Shown here: one piece after another, positions 53,457 through 62,750 of the stretch
How positions within the stretch are numbered: position 1 is the stretch's first letter
Layout of the letters: the number at the start of each line of letters is the position of its first letter
Origin: Tamlana sp038148895
Lineage (GTDB): Bacteria > Bacteroidota > Bacteroidia > Flavobacteriales > Flavobacteriaceae
Strand: one strand, 5' to 3'
Length of the DNA stretch: 64,000 bases
NCBI GenBank assembly: GCA_038148895.1
Contig: JBBVGQ010000003.1
Notes under the pieces: generated by a model
What the model saw: only the letters and a program-made list of their open reading frames with translations
Databases searched by the model: none
Told to the model about the DNA's origin: nothing
Position numbers and translations under genes: made by a program

Positions 53457-54578
53457 ATGGTAACACTTAAAGAAGTTAATTCAAAAAAAGACTTAAAAGC
53501 TTTTGTGAAGTTTCCTTTTAAACTTTATAAAGGTTCCAAATATTGGGTTCCTCCAATTATTAGCCAGGAAATGAAAACTTTCGATAGGAATGAAAACCCT
53601 GTTTTTAATGATGCCGAAGCCAAATTATTTCTAGCCTACAAAAACAATGAAATTGTTGGTAGAATCGCCGCAATCATCAATTGGTTGGAAGTAAAAGGCC
53701 AGAACCAAAAGAAAATGCGTTTTGGATGGTTTGATTTTATTGATGATTTAGAGGTTTCACAAACTCTCTTAAACGAAGTTGAAAAAATTGGCAAAGAAAA
53801 CAATCTTGAATATGCAGAAGGCCCTGTTGGCTTTTCAAATTTAGATAAAGTTGGTGTAATAACCGAAGGATTTGATGCCATAGCACCCATGGTAACATGG
53901 TATAACTATCCTTACTATGCAAAACATTACGAAGTGGCCAATTACAAAATTGAAAAAGGATATTCTGAAAGTAAATTCTCTTTCTCAAATGTAGACCCTG
54001 AAACCTTTTTTAAGGCTCAAGAGCTAATAAAAAGGCGTTATCAGCTAAAAGCTTTAAGATTCACAAAAACAGAGGAGGTCATGCCATATGCCGACAAGAT
54101 GTTCGATTTGTTCAATGAAAGTTATGCTTCATTATCTTCTTTTGTGGCTATAAATGATATCCAAAAGGCTTATTTTAAAAAGAAGTTTATCAGCTTTATA
54201 AATCCTGAGTACATTAAATTTATTGTAGACAAGGATGATAACATGATTGGTTTTGCTATTGTTATGCCTGGTTTTGCTAAAGCTTTGCAAAAAATGAAGG
54301 GAAAATTATTCCCTTTTGGATTTAGACACATCCTTCATGCTAAAAGGCACAGTAAGGATGTTATTTTTTATCTAATAGGAATACATCCAGATTACCAAAA
54401 TAAAGGTGTACATGCCGTTATTTTTAATGAATACTACGAAACATTTAAAGAAAAAGGTATAGAAACCTGCTACAGAACCCCTGAGCTTGATGACAATGAG
54501 GCTATCCACAAAATCTGGAAACATTTTGACCCAAAAGTTTTCAGAAAAAGAAAAACCTTCAGAAAACATATCGCATAA
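53457..54578 (+). CDS. GNAT-family N-acyltransferase (373 residues)
   Basis: A large GNAT-like protein: LKEVNSKKDLKAFVKFPFKLYKGSKYWVPP at the N-terminus, AKLFLAYKNNEIVGRIAAIIN in the first GNAT half and VIFYLIGIHPDYQNKGVHAVIF with the acyl-CoA-binding Q-x2-G-type turn in the second. The length is typical of the bacterial group with an extra N-terminal half. It is not a member of the FemAB-like array, with which it shares no block. The substrate is unknown. It is probably co-transcribed with the barrel gene. Confidence 0.8.
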   Translation: MVTLKEVNSKKDLKAFVKFPFKLYKGSKYWVPPIISQEMKTFDRNENPVFNDAEAKLFLAYKNNEIVGRIAAIINWLEVKGQNQKKMRFGWFDFIDDLEVSQTLLNEVEKIGKENNLEYAEGPVGFSNLDKVGVITEGFDAIAPMVTWYNYPYYAKHYEVANYKIEKGYSESKFSFSNVDPETFFKAQELIKRRYQLKALRFTKTEEVMPYADKMFDLFNESYASLSSFVAINDIQKAYFKKKFISFINPEYIKFIVDKDDNMIGFAIVMPGFAKALQKMKGKLFPFGFRHILHAKRHSKDVIFYLIGIHPDYQNKGVHAVIFNEYYETFKEKGIETCYRTPELDDNEAIHKIWKHFDPKVFRKRKTFRKHIA

Positions 54579-54612
54579 AAAAATCCGATTCAAAATTGAA
54601 TCGGATTTTTTT
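54577..54612. terminator. Bidirectional terminator
   Basis: A-run plus TCCGATTCA and TGAATCGGA plus T-run with a tight loop, between the GNAT gene (+) and the capB-like gene (-). Confidence 0.9.
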
Positions 54613-54637
54613 ATCATTTTAGTATTTTGTCATATGA

Positions 54638-55897
54638 CTACTCGCCCATCGCTGCCATAACTGCTGCAGAAAGACGTTTGTAAGTGCCATTTTCCAATCG
54701 CTCACGAATACTGTCAAAAGCATCCAAAGTTTCAGCTACATCCTGTAAAGTATGGGTTGCTGTTGGAATCAATCTAAGCAAAATCAATCCTTTAGGTATA
54801 ACAGGATAAACCACTATAGAACAGAATATTCCATGGTTTTCACGCAAATCCTTAACCAGTGCCATTGCTTCAGGAATACTTCCTTTTAGATAAACTGGAG
54901 TAACACAGCTTTGCGTTGTACCAATGTCGAATCCGCGCTCCTTTAAACCCGATTGTAATGCATTAACGTTCTCCCAAAGTTTGGCTTTTAATTCGGGCAT
55001 TGTTCTCAGCATATCTAAACGCTTTAGTGCACCAACTACCAATTGCATTTGCAATGATTTGGCAAACATTTGAGAACGCAAATTGTATTTTAAATAATCT
55101 ATTATTTCTTTATCTCCAGCAATAAAAGCACCAGTACTTGCCAAAGATTTGGCAAAAGTTGCAAAGTAAACATCGATATCGTCTTGTACTCCTTGTTCTT
55201 CACCTGCTCCAGCTCCAGTTGCACCTAATGTACCAAAACCATGGGCATCATCAACAAACAATCTAAAATTGAATTTCTTTTTAAGGGCCACGATTTCTTT
55301 TAAACGCCCTTGCTCACCACGCATTCCAAAAACTCCTTCTGAAATAACCAAAATACCACCGCCTGTTTGCTCGGCCATTTTAGTTGCACGCTCTAAGTTC
55401 TTCTCTAAACTCTCAACATCATTGTGCTTATAAGTAAAACGTTTACCCATATGAAGACGCACTCCATCTATAATACAAGCATGTGCATCAACATCATAAA
55501 CGATAATATCATCTTTCGCAACTAAGGCATCAATGGTAGAAACCATACCTTGATAACCGAAATTAAGAAGATACGCAGCTTCTTTTTTCACAAAGGCGGC
55601 CAATTCATCTTGAAGTTTCTCGTGTAAATCTGTATGCCCAGACATCATTCTTGCCCCCATTGGATAGGCCGAACCATATTGGGCAGCGGCCTCAGCATCT
55701 ACTTTTCTTACTTCTGGGTGATTCGCAAGCCCCAAATAATCATTGATGCTCCAAGTAATAACATCTTTTCCTTGAAACTTCATCCTATTGGAGATTTCAC
55801 CTTCCAATTTAGGAAACACAAAGTAACCTTCTGCCTGAGACGCCCATTTTCCTAATGGTCCTTTGTCTTTATAAATTTTCTCAAATAAATCTTTCAT
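54638..55897 (-). CDS. PLP-dependent acyltransferase, probable cysteate fatty-acyltransferase (alpha-oxoamine synthase)
   Basis: A 419-residue alpha-oxoamine synthase that condenses an amino acid with an acyl thioester. PLP lysine is in TFAKSLASTGAF, with LFVDDAHGFGTLG before it and SGHTDLHEKLQDELAAF near the substrate end. Candidate members are serine palmitoyltransferase, KBL and the cysteate acyltransferase (CapB/SulA) of sulfonolipid synthesis. A cysteine-synthase-like gene 249 bases upstream on the same strand and the flavobacterial background favour cysteate acyltransferase making 3-ketocapnine. A serine palmitoyltransferase role cannot be excluded from sequence alone. TAATTTTG at 56029-56022 might be a -7 element. 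Confidence 0.75.
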   Translation of the reverse strand: MKDLFEKIYKDKGPLGKWASQAEGYFVFPKLEGEISNRMKFQGKDVITWSINDYLGLANHPEVRKVDAEAAAQYGSAYPMGARMMSGHTDLHEKLQDELAAFVKKEAAYLLNFGYQGMVSTIDALVAKDDIIVYDVDAHACIIDGVRLHMGKRFTYKHNDVESLEKNLERATKMAEQTGGGILVISEGVFGMRGEQGRLKEIVALKKKFNFRLFVDDAHGFGTLGATGAGAGEEQGVQDDIDVYFATFAKSLASTGAFIAGDKEIIDYLKYNLRSQMFAKSLQMQLVVGALKRLDMLRTMPELKAKLWENVNALQSGLKERGFDIGTTQSCVTPVYLKGSIPEAMALVKDLRENHGIFCSIVVYPVIPKGLILLRLIPTATHTLQDVAETLDAFDSIRERLENGTYKRLSAAVMAAMGE

Positions 55898-56084
55898 TTA
55901 TTATAATCTTAATTGCTATTAAAGTTAAGACATAACTACAACTTAACAAATGCTTTAAGGGAATACGACACTACGTGTTTAGTAGATTCAAAGAAAGCTT
56001 TTAGCTATTAGTTAGTTGATGCAAAATTAAATATTTATCTGCTTTGAACATAATTTTTAATGCCCAATTATTGATAAAATAAAA

Positions 56085-56127
56085 AAAGAGATGGCATTTT
56101 ACTAGATATGTAAAATGACATCTCTTT
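56085..56127 (-). terminator. Terminator after the CapA-like gene
   Basis: Long hairpin: AAAGAGATG-G-CATTTTAC and GTAAAATG-A-CATCTCTTT around a seven-base loop, with a T-run on the minus strand. It separates the CapA-like gene from the acyltransferase gene. Confidence 0.85.
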
Positions 56128-56146
56128 GTGCGACTTATTATTCTTA

Positions 56147-57187
56147 TTATTTTATGTATTGTATTTTTTGTGCTGAAGCCTCATTAATGCTATCAAAAAA
56201 GCCTTGCTCTTCCATCCACTTATCGCTGTATACTTTACTCATGTACCTTGCTCCGTGGTCTGGATAAATAACAACAACACAATCTCCTTTTTTGAATCTT
56301 CCTTCATCACCCAACTGTAGAAGGGCTTGAGTAGCTGCACCAGACGTGTAGCCAACAAACATACCTTCTGTTTTGGCAATCAACCTAGCTGTATGTGCAC
56401 TGTCTTCATCGGTAACTTTTATAAACTCATCAATAACATCAAAATCTGTTGCTGATGGAATTAAGTTTTTACCCAAACCTTCAATTCTATATGGATAAAT
56501 TTCCTTTTCATCAAACTCTCGAGTTTCGTGGTATTTTTTCAAAACTGAACCAAAAGCATCAACTCCAATTATCTTAATATTTGGGTTTTGCTCTTTAAGG
56601 TATTTTGCCGTACCAGAAATTGTTCCACCTGTTCCGCTACATGCAACTAAATGGGTTATTTTTCCTTGAGTTTGCTCCCAAATTTCAGGACCTGTAGATT
56701 TATAATGCGCATCAATATTTAACTGATTGAAATACTGATTGATATAAACTGAACCTTTAATTTCTTCATGCAGTCGCTTTGCTACTTGGTAGTATGATCT
56801 TGGGTCATCTGCACTAACATGCGCTGGGCAAACATAAACTTTGGCGCCCATTGTTTTAAGCATGTCAATTTTGTCAGGAGAAGACTTTGAGCTTACCGCC
56901 AAAACACAATCATAACCCTTAATGATACTCACCATAGCAATACTGAATCCTGTATTACCAGAAGTGGTTTCAATAATAGTGTCGCCCGGAGAAAGAAGTC
57001 CTTTCTTTTCAGCCTCTTCAATGATGTAAAGTGCTATTCTATCTTTGGATGAGTGTCCTGGATTAAAGGATTCAACTTTTGCATAAAAGTCGCCTTTAAA
57101 TTTGGAAGCTATTTTATTAAGTTTAACAAGCGGTGTATTGCCTATTAAATCTAATACATTATCAAATACTTGATTTCTGTGTTTCAT
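56147..57187 (-). CDS. Cysteine-synthase-family PLP enzyme, probable cysteate synthase (CapA-like)
   Basis: A 346-residue fold-type II PLP enzyme. The PLP lysine is in FNPGHSSKDRIAL, the substrate loop in ETTSGNTGFSIAM, and the phosphate cup in CSGTGGTISGTAKYL. Normal CysK has SVKDR and about 310-325 residues; here a serine replaces Val and the C-terminus is longer. Cysteate synthase of the capnine pathway belongs to this family and uses phosphoserine and sulfite. Position near the acyltransferase gene supports that role; ordinary cysteine or cystathionine beta-synthase activity is the alternative. Confidence 0.7.
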   Translation of the reverse strand: MKHRNQVFDNVLDLIGNTPLVKLNKIASKFKGDFYAKVESFNPGHSSKDRIALYIIEEAEKKGLLSPGDTIIETTSGNTGFSIAMVSIIKGYDCVLAVSSKSSPDKIDMLKTMGAKVYVCPAHVSADDPRSYYQVAKRLHEEIKGSVYINQYFNQLNIDAHYKSTGPEIWEQTQGKITHLVACSGTGGTISGTAKYLKEQNPNIKIIGVDAFGSVLKKYHETREFDEKEIYPYRIEGLGKNLIPSATDFDVIDEFIKVTDEDSAHTARLIAKTEGMFVGYTSGAATQALLQLGDEGRFKKGDCVVVIYPDHGARYMSKVYSDKWMEEQGFFDSINEASAQKIQYIK

Positions 57188-57265
57188 AAAAGCTATTTAT
57201 AAACCGATTTTGTCATAATACAAAATACAGTTTAAAACCGCACAAAAATAAAACTTTTTTTTTTA

Positions 57266-59326
57266 TTAACCATAAATTCCCTCTAAATCTAACAAAAAGG
57301 CATATTCCATGGCAACTTCCTTAAGACTTTCAAAACGTCCCGAAGCCCCTCCATGTCCAGAATCCATGTCAATATGAAGCAATAATTTATTTGAATCTGT
57401 CTTGAGTTCCCTTAATTTCGCCACCCATTTGGCTGGTTCCCAATATTGTACTTGCGAATCGTGCAACCCAGTTGTCACCAACATGTTAGGATATTCTTTG
57501 GCTTCAACGTTATCGTATGGAGAGTACGATTTCATGTACTCGTAATATTGTTCCTCATTAGGGTTCCCCCACTCGTCATATTCACCTGTGGTTAAGGGAA
57601 TGGTATCGTCCAGCATAGTTGTAACCACATCCACAAACGGAACTGCAGCCAAAATACCGTTATAAAGTTCTGGGTTCATATTAATTACCGCTCCCATCAA
57701 TAATCCACCGGCAGAACCTCCGTAAGCATACAAATGCTCTTTTGAGGTATATTTTTCGGCAATTAAATGCTTTGAGCAATCAATAAAATCTGTAAACGTA
57801 TTCTTCTTCGTGAGCAATTTGCCTGTTTCGTACCAATTTCTTCCAAGATACTCGCCTCCCCTAATATGGGCAATGGCATAAATAAAACCTCTGTCAAGTA
57901 GACTAAGACGGATGCTTGAAAACGAAGGGTCTATGGTAGAACCATAAGAACCATAGGCATATTGAAGTAAAGGGTTTGAACCGTCTAGATTTATTCCTTT
58001 TTTATAAACCAGTGAAATAGGCACCTTAACCCCATCTCTAGCTGTGGCCCAAATACGTTTTGATTCGTAGTTTTCTTTTTTAAATTTTCCTCCTAAAACC
58101 TGCTGTTCCTTTTTTATCTCACTTTTTTTGGTCTTAAAATTATAATCTATTACCGAACTTGGCGATATCAATGAATTAAATCCATATCTCAAAAAAGGAC
58201 TTTCAAAATCTGGGTTATTACCAATAAACGCTGTATAAGTCTCAGAGTTGAAGGGCAATTTATAGTCTTCATTTCCATTCCAACTTATAATTCTAAGATT
58301 GTTCAATCCGTTTTCACGCTCATTAATTACCAAATAATCCTTGAAAATCTCTATATCCTCAACAAGCACGTCCTGCCTGTGGGGCAATACATCTTGCCAA
58401 TATTTCTTTGCGGTGGCTTTTTCGTTTGTTTTGGAGAGCTTAAAATTGGTTGCACTATCAGCATTGGAAATTATATAGAAACTATCGTCATAATGGGCAA
58501 TCGAGTATTCTAAATCATTTATTCGCTTTTGAAAAACTTTGAATTTTCCATCCGGCGTATTGGCATCTAATATTTGATATTCTGAAGACAACGTACTTGA
58601 CGACCCAATAATAATGTACTTTTTAGACTTCGATTTGTAAACAAACGTATGGAAGGTTTCATCTTTTTCATGATAAACCTCAACATCGTTTTTAGTACCT
58701 GAATGCAACTTGTGCTTAAAAATTTTATGCGAACGAAGCGTTATTTCGTCTTTCATGGCATAAAACAAAGTCTTGTTGTCATTTGCCCAAACGGCGCTGC
58801 CTGTGGTATTTAATATCTTATCTTGGTAAATCTCGCCAGTTATTAAATTCTTGACCTGAACGGTATATTGCCGCCTGCTCACCGTGTCTACCGAAAAAGC
58901 GGCCATAGTATTGTCTGGGCTTATTGAAATACCTCCCAAGTTAAAATAGGCATAATCTTTTGCCATAACATTACAATCAAACAATATTTCCTCGGGTGCT
59001 TCCAAAGTTTCTTTTTTACGCACATAAATGGGGTAATCCTTCCCCTTTTCGTAACGGGTTAAATACCAATAACCATTTAATTTATAAGGCACAGATGTAT
59101 CATCCTCCTTTATCCTACCTTTCATTTCTTCGAACAAAAGCTTTTGAAGCTTTTCGGTATGCTTCAGCATTTGCTTTGTATATGCATTCTCAGCATTAAG
59201 GTATTTAATCACTTCAGGATTTTTCCTATCGTTCAACCAATAATAATCATCAATTCTTATATCGTTATGGATACTTAGTTGATGAGGGAATTTTTGGGCG
59301 ACAGGATGCGATATATTCTTTTTCAA
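57266..59326 (-). CDS. Prolyl oligopeptidase family protein (oligopeptidase B-like, S9A)
   Basis: A 686-residue serine peptidase. N-terminal beta-propeller part (about 75-400) opens with HNDIRIDDYYWLNDRKNPEV, as in PtrB. The C-terminal hydrolase part has GSYGSTIDPSF, the nucleophile in YGGSAGGLLMGAV, GLHDSQVQYWEPAKW with the Asp region and DMDSGHGGASGR with the His. It cuts short peptides after basic residues. There is no signal peptide. The N-terminus has no ATG: the best start is TTG at 59326, an oddity. It is divergent from ybaB. Confidence 0.9.
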   Translation of the reverse strand: MKKNISHPVAQKFPHQLSIHNDIRIDDYYWLNDRKNPEVIKYLNAENAYTKQMLKHTEKLQKLLFEEMKGRIKEDDTSVPYKLNGYWYLTRYEKGKDYPIYVRKKETLEAPEEILFDCNVMAKDYAYFNLGGISISPDNTMAAFSVDTVSRRQYTVQVKNLITGEIYQDKILNTTGSAVWANDNKTLFYAMKDEITLRSHKIFKHKLHSGTKNDVEVYHEKDETFHTFVYKSKSKKYIIIGSSSTLSSEYQILDANTPDGKFKVFQKRINDLEYSIAHYDDSFYIISNADSATNFKLSKTNEKATAKKYWQDVLPHRQDVLVEDIEIFKDYLVINERENGLNNLRIISWNGNEDYKLPFNSETYTAFIGNNPDFESPFLRYGFNSLISPSSVIDYNFKTKKSEIKKEQQVLGGKFKKENYESKRIWATARDGVKVPISLVYKKGINLDGSNPLLQYAYGSYGSTIDPSFSSIRLSLLDRGFIYAIAHIRGGEYLGRNWYETGKLLTKKNTFTDFIDCSKHLIAEKYTSKEHLYAYGGSAGGLLMGAVINMNPELYNGILAAVPFVDVVTTMLDDTIPLTTGEYDEWGNPNEEQYYEYMKSYSPYDNVEAKEYPNMLVTTGLHDSQVQYWEPAKWVAKLRELKTDSNKLLLHIDMDSGHGGASGRFESLKEVAMEYAFLLDLEGIYG

Positions 59327-59389
59327 AAGAAAAGGTTTTATTCTTGATTTTTTAAGCCCTCAAAAATAGAAAAATTAAATAGTTTTGCA

Positions 59390-59397
59390 CTGTAACA
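59390..59397 (+). promoter_or_regulatory. Bacteroidota -7 element (TAGTTTTG) for ybaB
   Basis: Exact TAnnTTTG match, 16 bases before the ATG at 59413. No spaced -33 TTG is seen. Confidence 0.45.
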
Positions 59398-59412
59398 ATA
59401 AAATTAATAGAT

Positions 59413-59736
59413 ATGTTTGGAGACATGATGAATATGATGGGCAAACTGAAAGAAACCCAGAAAAAAGTTGAAGAAACAAAAAAGCGTTTAAATACTGTAT
59501 TGGTTGATGAATCCAGCAATGACAACAAACTAAAAGTTACACTAACAGCGAATAGAACCATAAAGTCTATTGAAATTAATGATGAATTGCTTGAGGACAA
59601 AGAACAACTTGAAGATTATTTAATCCTGACCTTGAACAAAGCCATTGAAAAGGCCACCAAGGTAAACGAAACCGAATTGGCAGCTGTTGCCAAAGAAGGC
59701 ATGCCCAATATTCCCGGAATGGATTTTTTAAAGTGA
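59413..59736 (+). CDS. YbaB/EbfC nucleoid-associated protein
   Basis: 107 residues, dimeric DNA-binding protein of the YbaB/EbfC family. It starts MFGDMMNMMGKLKETQKKVEETKKRL and has VTLTANRTIKSIEINDELLEDKEQLEDYL in the central sheet and AIEKATKVNETELAAVAKEGM near the end, all typical of the family. It has a slightly acidic C-terminus. The gene lies between the divergent oligopeptidase and the convergent threonine aldolase genes rather than with dnaX/recR as in many bacteria. Confidence 0.85.
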   Translation: MFGDMMNMMGKLKETQKKVEETKKRLNTVLVDESSNDNKLKVTLTANRTIKSIEINDELLEDKEQLEDYLILTLNKAIEKATKVNETELAAVAKEGMPNIPGMDFLK

Positions 59737-59765
59737 GATCCTTGGACTACTGGATTTCTAGATTG

Positions 59766-60788
59766 TTAGATTGTTAGATTTTTTAATGTTTCAATCACTT
59801 TTTCGTGCATTGCATAGGTGTAATCTAAATGAGTAACCATACGCAACTTTCCGCCACCCATTGAGATGATGAATATATTCTTACTGGCCAATTTTTGAAC
59901 AAAACTTTTTTCATCAACATCACTATTCAACTCAAAAATAACAATGTTGGTTTCAATAGGTTCAACCGTTTTTATAATTTGTAGTCTGGCTAATTCTTGT
60001 CCTATTTCCTTTGCTTTTTTATGGTCATCGGCCAATCTTACAACATGATGTTCTAAAGCATAAAGGCCAGCGGCCGCTAAATACCCAACTTGTCTCATAT
60101 TTCCCCCGAAAACCTTTCTAATCCTTAAGGCGTCTTTCATTAATTTTGCATCCCCAACCAAAAGCGAGCCTACAGGACAGCCCAAACCTTTGCTCAAACA
60201 AACTGAAATGGTATCGAAAACGGCACCATACTGCTTGGGAGTTTCATTTTTGGCCACAAGGGCATGCCATAATCGGGCACCATCTAGATGAAGTCCCAGT
60301 TTGCTTTCCTCACAAACGGCCTTAATTTTCAACATTTCGTTAAAATCCCAACACGCTCCGCCTCCTTTATTTGTGGTATTCTCGAGTTCAACTAACGTTG
60401 ATTTGCTGTAATAATAATCTTGGGGATTGATGGCTGCCAACACCTGTTGTGCATTGAACATGCCTTGTGTTCCATCTATTAATTTGCAGGACACCCCACT
60501 GTTAAATGATGCACCACCAGACTCATAATTATAAATGTGGGCGTATTTATCACAAATTACTTGCTCACCCGGATTGGTATGCAATTTAATTGCTGCCTGA
60601 TTGGCCATGGTACCGCTAGGAAAAAACAAGGCCTGTGCTTTTCCAAACATATTGGCAATTCTGGTCTCAAGCTCATTAACAGTTGGGTCTTCCCTAAAAA
60701 CATCGTCACCCACTTTGGCCTGCATCATGGCTTCAAGCATTCCCCTTGTCGGTTTTGTAACTGTGTCGCTTCTTAAATCTATTTTCAT
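59766..60788 (-). CDS. ltaE: Low-specificity L-threonine aldolase
   Basis: A PLP enzyme that cleaves threonine or allo-threonine to glycine and acetaldehyde. Seen: IDLRSDTVTKPTRGMLEAM, GDDVFREDPTVNELE, FPSGTMANQAAIKLH, GLHLDGARLWHALV and the PLP lysine in VCLSKGLGCPVGSLLVG. The ATG at 60788 gives 340 residues; a GTG twelve bases upstream is less likely. It is divergent from the six-segment membrane protein. No operon partner is seen. Confidence 0.92.
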   Translation of the reverse strand: MKIDLRSDTVTKPTRGMLEAMMQAKVGDDVFREDPTVNELETRIANMFGKAQALFFPSGTMANQAAIKLHTNPGEQVICDKYAHIYNYESGGASFNSGVSCKLIDGTQGMFNAQQVLAAINPQDYYYSKSTLVELENTTNKGGGACWDFNEMLKIKAVCEESKLGLHLDGARLWHALVAKNETPKQYGAVFDTISVCLSKGLGCPVGSLLVGDAKLMKDALRIRKVFGGNMRQVGYLAAAGLYALEHHVVRLADDHKKAKEIGQELARLQIIKTVEPIETNIVIFELNSDVDEKSFVQKLASKNIFIISMGGGKLRMVTHLDYTYAMHEKVIETLKNLTI

Positions 60789-60865
60789 AATTGTAATCAC
60801 GAAGTTAAAATTAGTTCAAAAAAATGTTATTTACATAAATTATCTGTCAAGCTAAAATAGACCAT

Positions 60866-61489
60866 ATGACAAAGAAAAATATTCTTTTAGCACTAACTTT
60901 TGGGGCAGTATTATCAATACTTTGCTCGGTTTTTATTATCAGCAACCTGTACAATATTCCTTATGAAAAATTTACCGGAGACCCTGCATTGATTTTCAAA
61001 GCTAACCCATTTATAGGTGTTGTTTCAAATATTGGTATATTATTTTGGTGCTGCGCAGCTTGCATTTGTTTATTTTCTGGTTTACTCCTTTTATCTAAAG
61101 ATAAAGATTATAGTCAATTTTTAATTTTTTCAGGCTTCTTTAGTACTATTTTATTACTTGATGATTTTTTTATAATTCATGATTATGGCGTCTTTTACAT
61201 TTTTCCCAATGATTTTTCCCAGAAAACAATTCTGGGCTTATATGCCCTTTTCGCCATGTGGTATCTATATAAATTTCAAAAAATCATATTAACAACAAAC
61301 TTTTTTATTTTGGGAGCGGCCTTCTTTTTTCTTGGATTATCCGTACTAATTGACGTAGTATTCGAAAGTAAAGGAATTCAATATTTTATTGAAGATGGTT
61401 TTAAATTTATTGGGATTACAGGTTGGACGTTGTATTTTACCTCAACTTCATATGAATTATTATCAACAAAAGTTTTAATTAAATGTTAA
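60866..61489 (+). CDS. Six-segment membrane protein of unknown function
   Basis: 207 residues with about six hydrophobic segments (near 8-29, 49-74, 86-106, 120-136, 143-163, 180-198) and short loops. A short motif FFIIHDYGVFYIFPNDFS lies between segments. I do not recognise the family. Its stop overlaps the stop of the convergent ATP-grasp gene by four bases. It may be a sensor or accessory membrane protein; no basis for more. Confidence 0.65.
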   Translation: MTKKNILLALTFGAVLSILCSVFIISNLYNIPYEKFTGDPALIFKANPFIGVVSNIGILFWCCAACICLFSGLLLLSKDKDYSQFLIFSGFFSTILLLDDFFIIHDYGVFYIFPNDFSQKTILGLYALFAMWYLYKFQKIILTTNFFILGAAFFFLGLSVLIDVVFESKGIQYFIEDGFKFIGITGWTLYFTSTSYELLSTKVLIKC

Positions 61490-62610
61490 CTAGACATCAC
61501 ACTTTTTAGCTTGTGATAAATAATATTTAAAATAGGTTTAGGGTCTGACAAATAATATTTTAAAGGGGTATTTTGAAACATAAACTTCAAATTGAACAAA
61601 AACCATTTATTTGCCTTTATAGTTTTGCTCAGACCGATTAAATTGAGGTACTTGGTGTTTTTAAACTTTGGAAAATTGAATTCTTTATCTAAACTAGCTA
61701 GACAGTAGAGATAAGGAAAATTTACGCCTGCAATTTCTGAAGCCTCAGTGGTTTCCCAAAATCTAGGGTTTATTTCCACCACATTATAACTACCGTCGTT
61801 TTTATTGTATCGCATATCAATATGCGCAACACCATTCCAATTTAACGATTTCATTAAACGTTGGGCTACCGTAAACATGTCTTTTCTATCTACAAATTCA
61901 ACACCTACATTTGGTCCAAATTCATCGTCTCCAGCCAGATAACCCTTTTGTATAGTATAGGCTAAAATCTCACCGTCTTTGCACAAAACGCTACAATCAA
62001 TGTCATAGCCTTCAATGTAGCTCTGTATCAGGTAAGGAACCTCCACTTTATTGGATTCGAAGAATGCCTCAAACGTTTTGTTGTCTTCAAATTTATGAAT
62101 CCCTCTACCTCCTCCATAGCCTTCCAAAGGTTTCAATATTATTGGAAAATTCATAGGGGCTTTTTCACAAACCTGATATTTTTCAAACAAAATTGTGCTA
62201 GGGCAAGGAATATTGTTTTTTTTCATATGCTGCGCCAAAGCACCTTTGTTTCTGGACAACTCGAAACTTTTCAAGGATGACAAAAAGACTAATTTTTCAT
62301 TTTGATATAATTGGTCTTTTAACTCAATGGCAGCATGAATTCCAAATTCGTCAAAAGGCATGAGAATATCTATATCGAACCTATCCAATTCCTGGTTTAC
62401 ATTTGCAACCCATTCTTCAGAAGTCTTCGCTTTGGGGCAATGCGTAAAGTTTTTAATCTTATTGGAACTTTTAACTTCCGCTTTCGGGTTGTTACCCAAC
62501 ACATAAATTTCTACATTTTTTTTTCGGGATAAGCAATTTACCACAAAAGGCACAAGGTTGCTATCCCCTTCAGGAAGCAGAACTGAAAATTTAGTTGCAC
62601 GGTCTTTCAT
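61486..62610 (-). CDS. ATP-grasp domain protein
   Basis: 374 residues. Pre-ATP-grasp half opens FSVLLPEGDSNLVPFVVNCL; ATP-grasp motifs are FPIILKPLEGYGGGRGIHKFE (nucleotide-binding loop, about 150-170), YLIQSYIEGYDIDCSVLC and the metal-binding VVEINPRFWETTEAS. These resemble carbamoyl-phosphate-synthase-like and biotin-carboxylase-like ligases acting on small carboxylates. It is related to but clearly different from the ligase at 11871-12839. No partner gene is adjacent; it is divergent from prfB. The substrate is unknown. Confidence 0.8.
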   Translation of the reverse strand: MKDRATKFSVLLPEGDSNLVPFVVNCLSRKKNVEIYVLGNNPKAEVKSSNKIKNFTHCPKAKTSEEWVANVNQELDRFDIDILMPFDEFGIHAAIELKDQLYQNEKLVFLSSLKSFELSRNKGALAQHMKKNNIPCPSTILFEKYQVCEKAPMNFPIILKPLEGYGGGRGIHKFEDNKTFEAFFESNKVEVPYLIQSYIEGYDIDCSVLCKDGEILAYTIQKGYLAGDDEFGPNVGVEFVDRKDMFTVAQRLMKSLNWNGVAHIDMRYNKNDGSYNVVEINPRFWETTEASEIAGVNFPYLYCLASLDKEFNFPKFKNTKYLNLIGLSKTIKANKWFLFNLKFMFQNTPLKYYLSDPKPILNIIYHKLKSVMSS

Positions 62611-62723
62611 AAGCCTTTATAGATATTATCCATTACATGGAGTTACTTATCTGGGAAAAGTAGCAATAAAAATTCACAGTAAAAACAAGTCCTGATTAAA
62701 GGAAGATATTTCACATTAAATGC

Positions 62724-62731
62724 TATTTTTG
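62724..62731 (+). promoter_or_regulatory. Bacteroidota -7 element (TATTTTTG) for prfB
   Basis: Exact TAnnTTTG match, 20 bases before the prfB ATG, giving a very short leader. Confidence 0.45.
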
Positions 62732-62750
62732 TTAAAAATTTTACTTCAAA

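Noticed and set aside
59750..59780. Short direct repeat AGATTGTT
   Set aside because: Only two to three copies in an AT-rich gap between convergent genes; no sign of a mobile element or attachment site.
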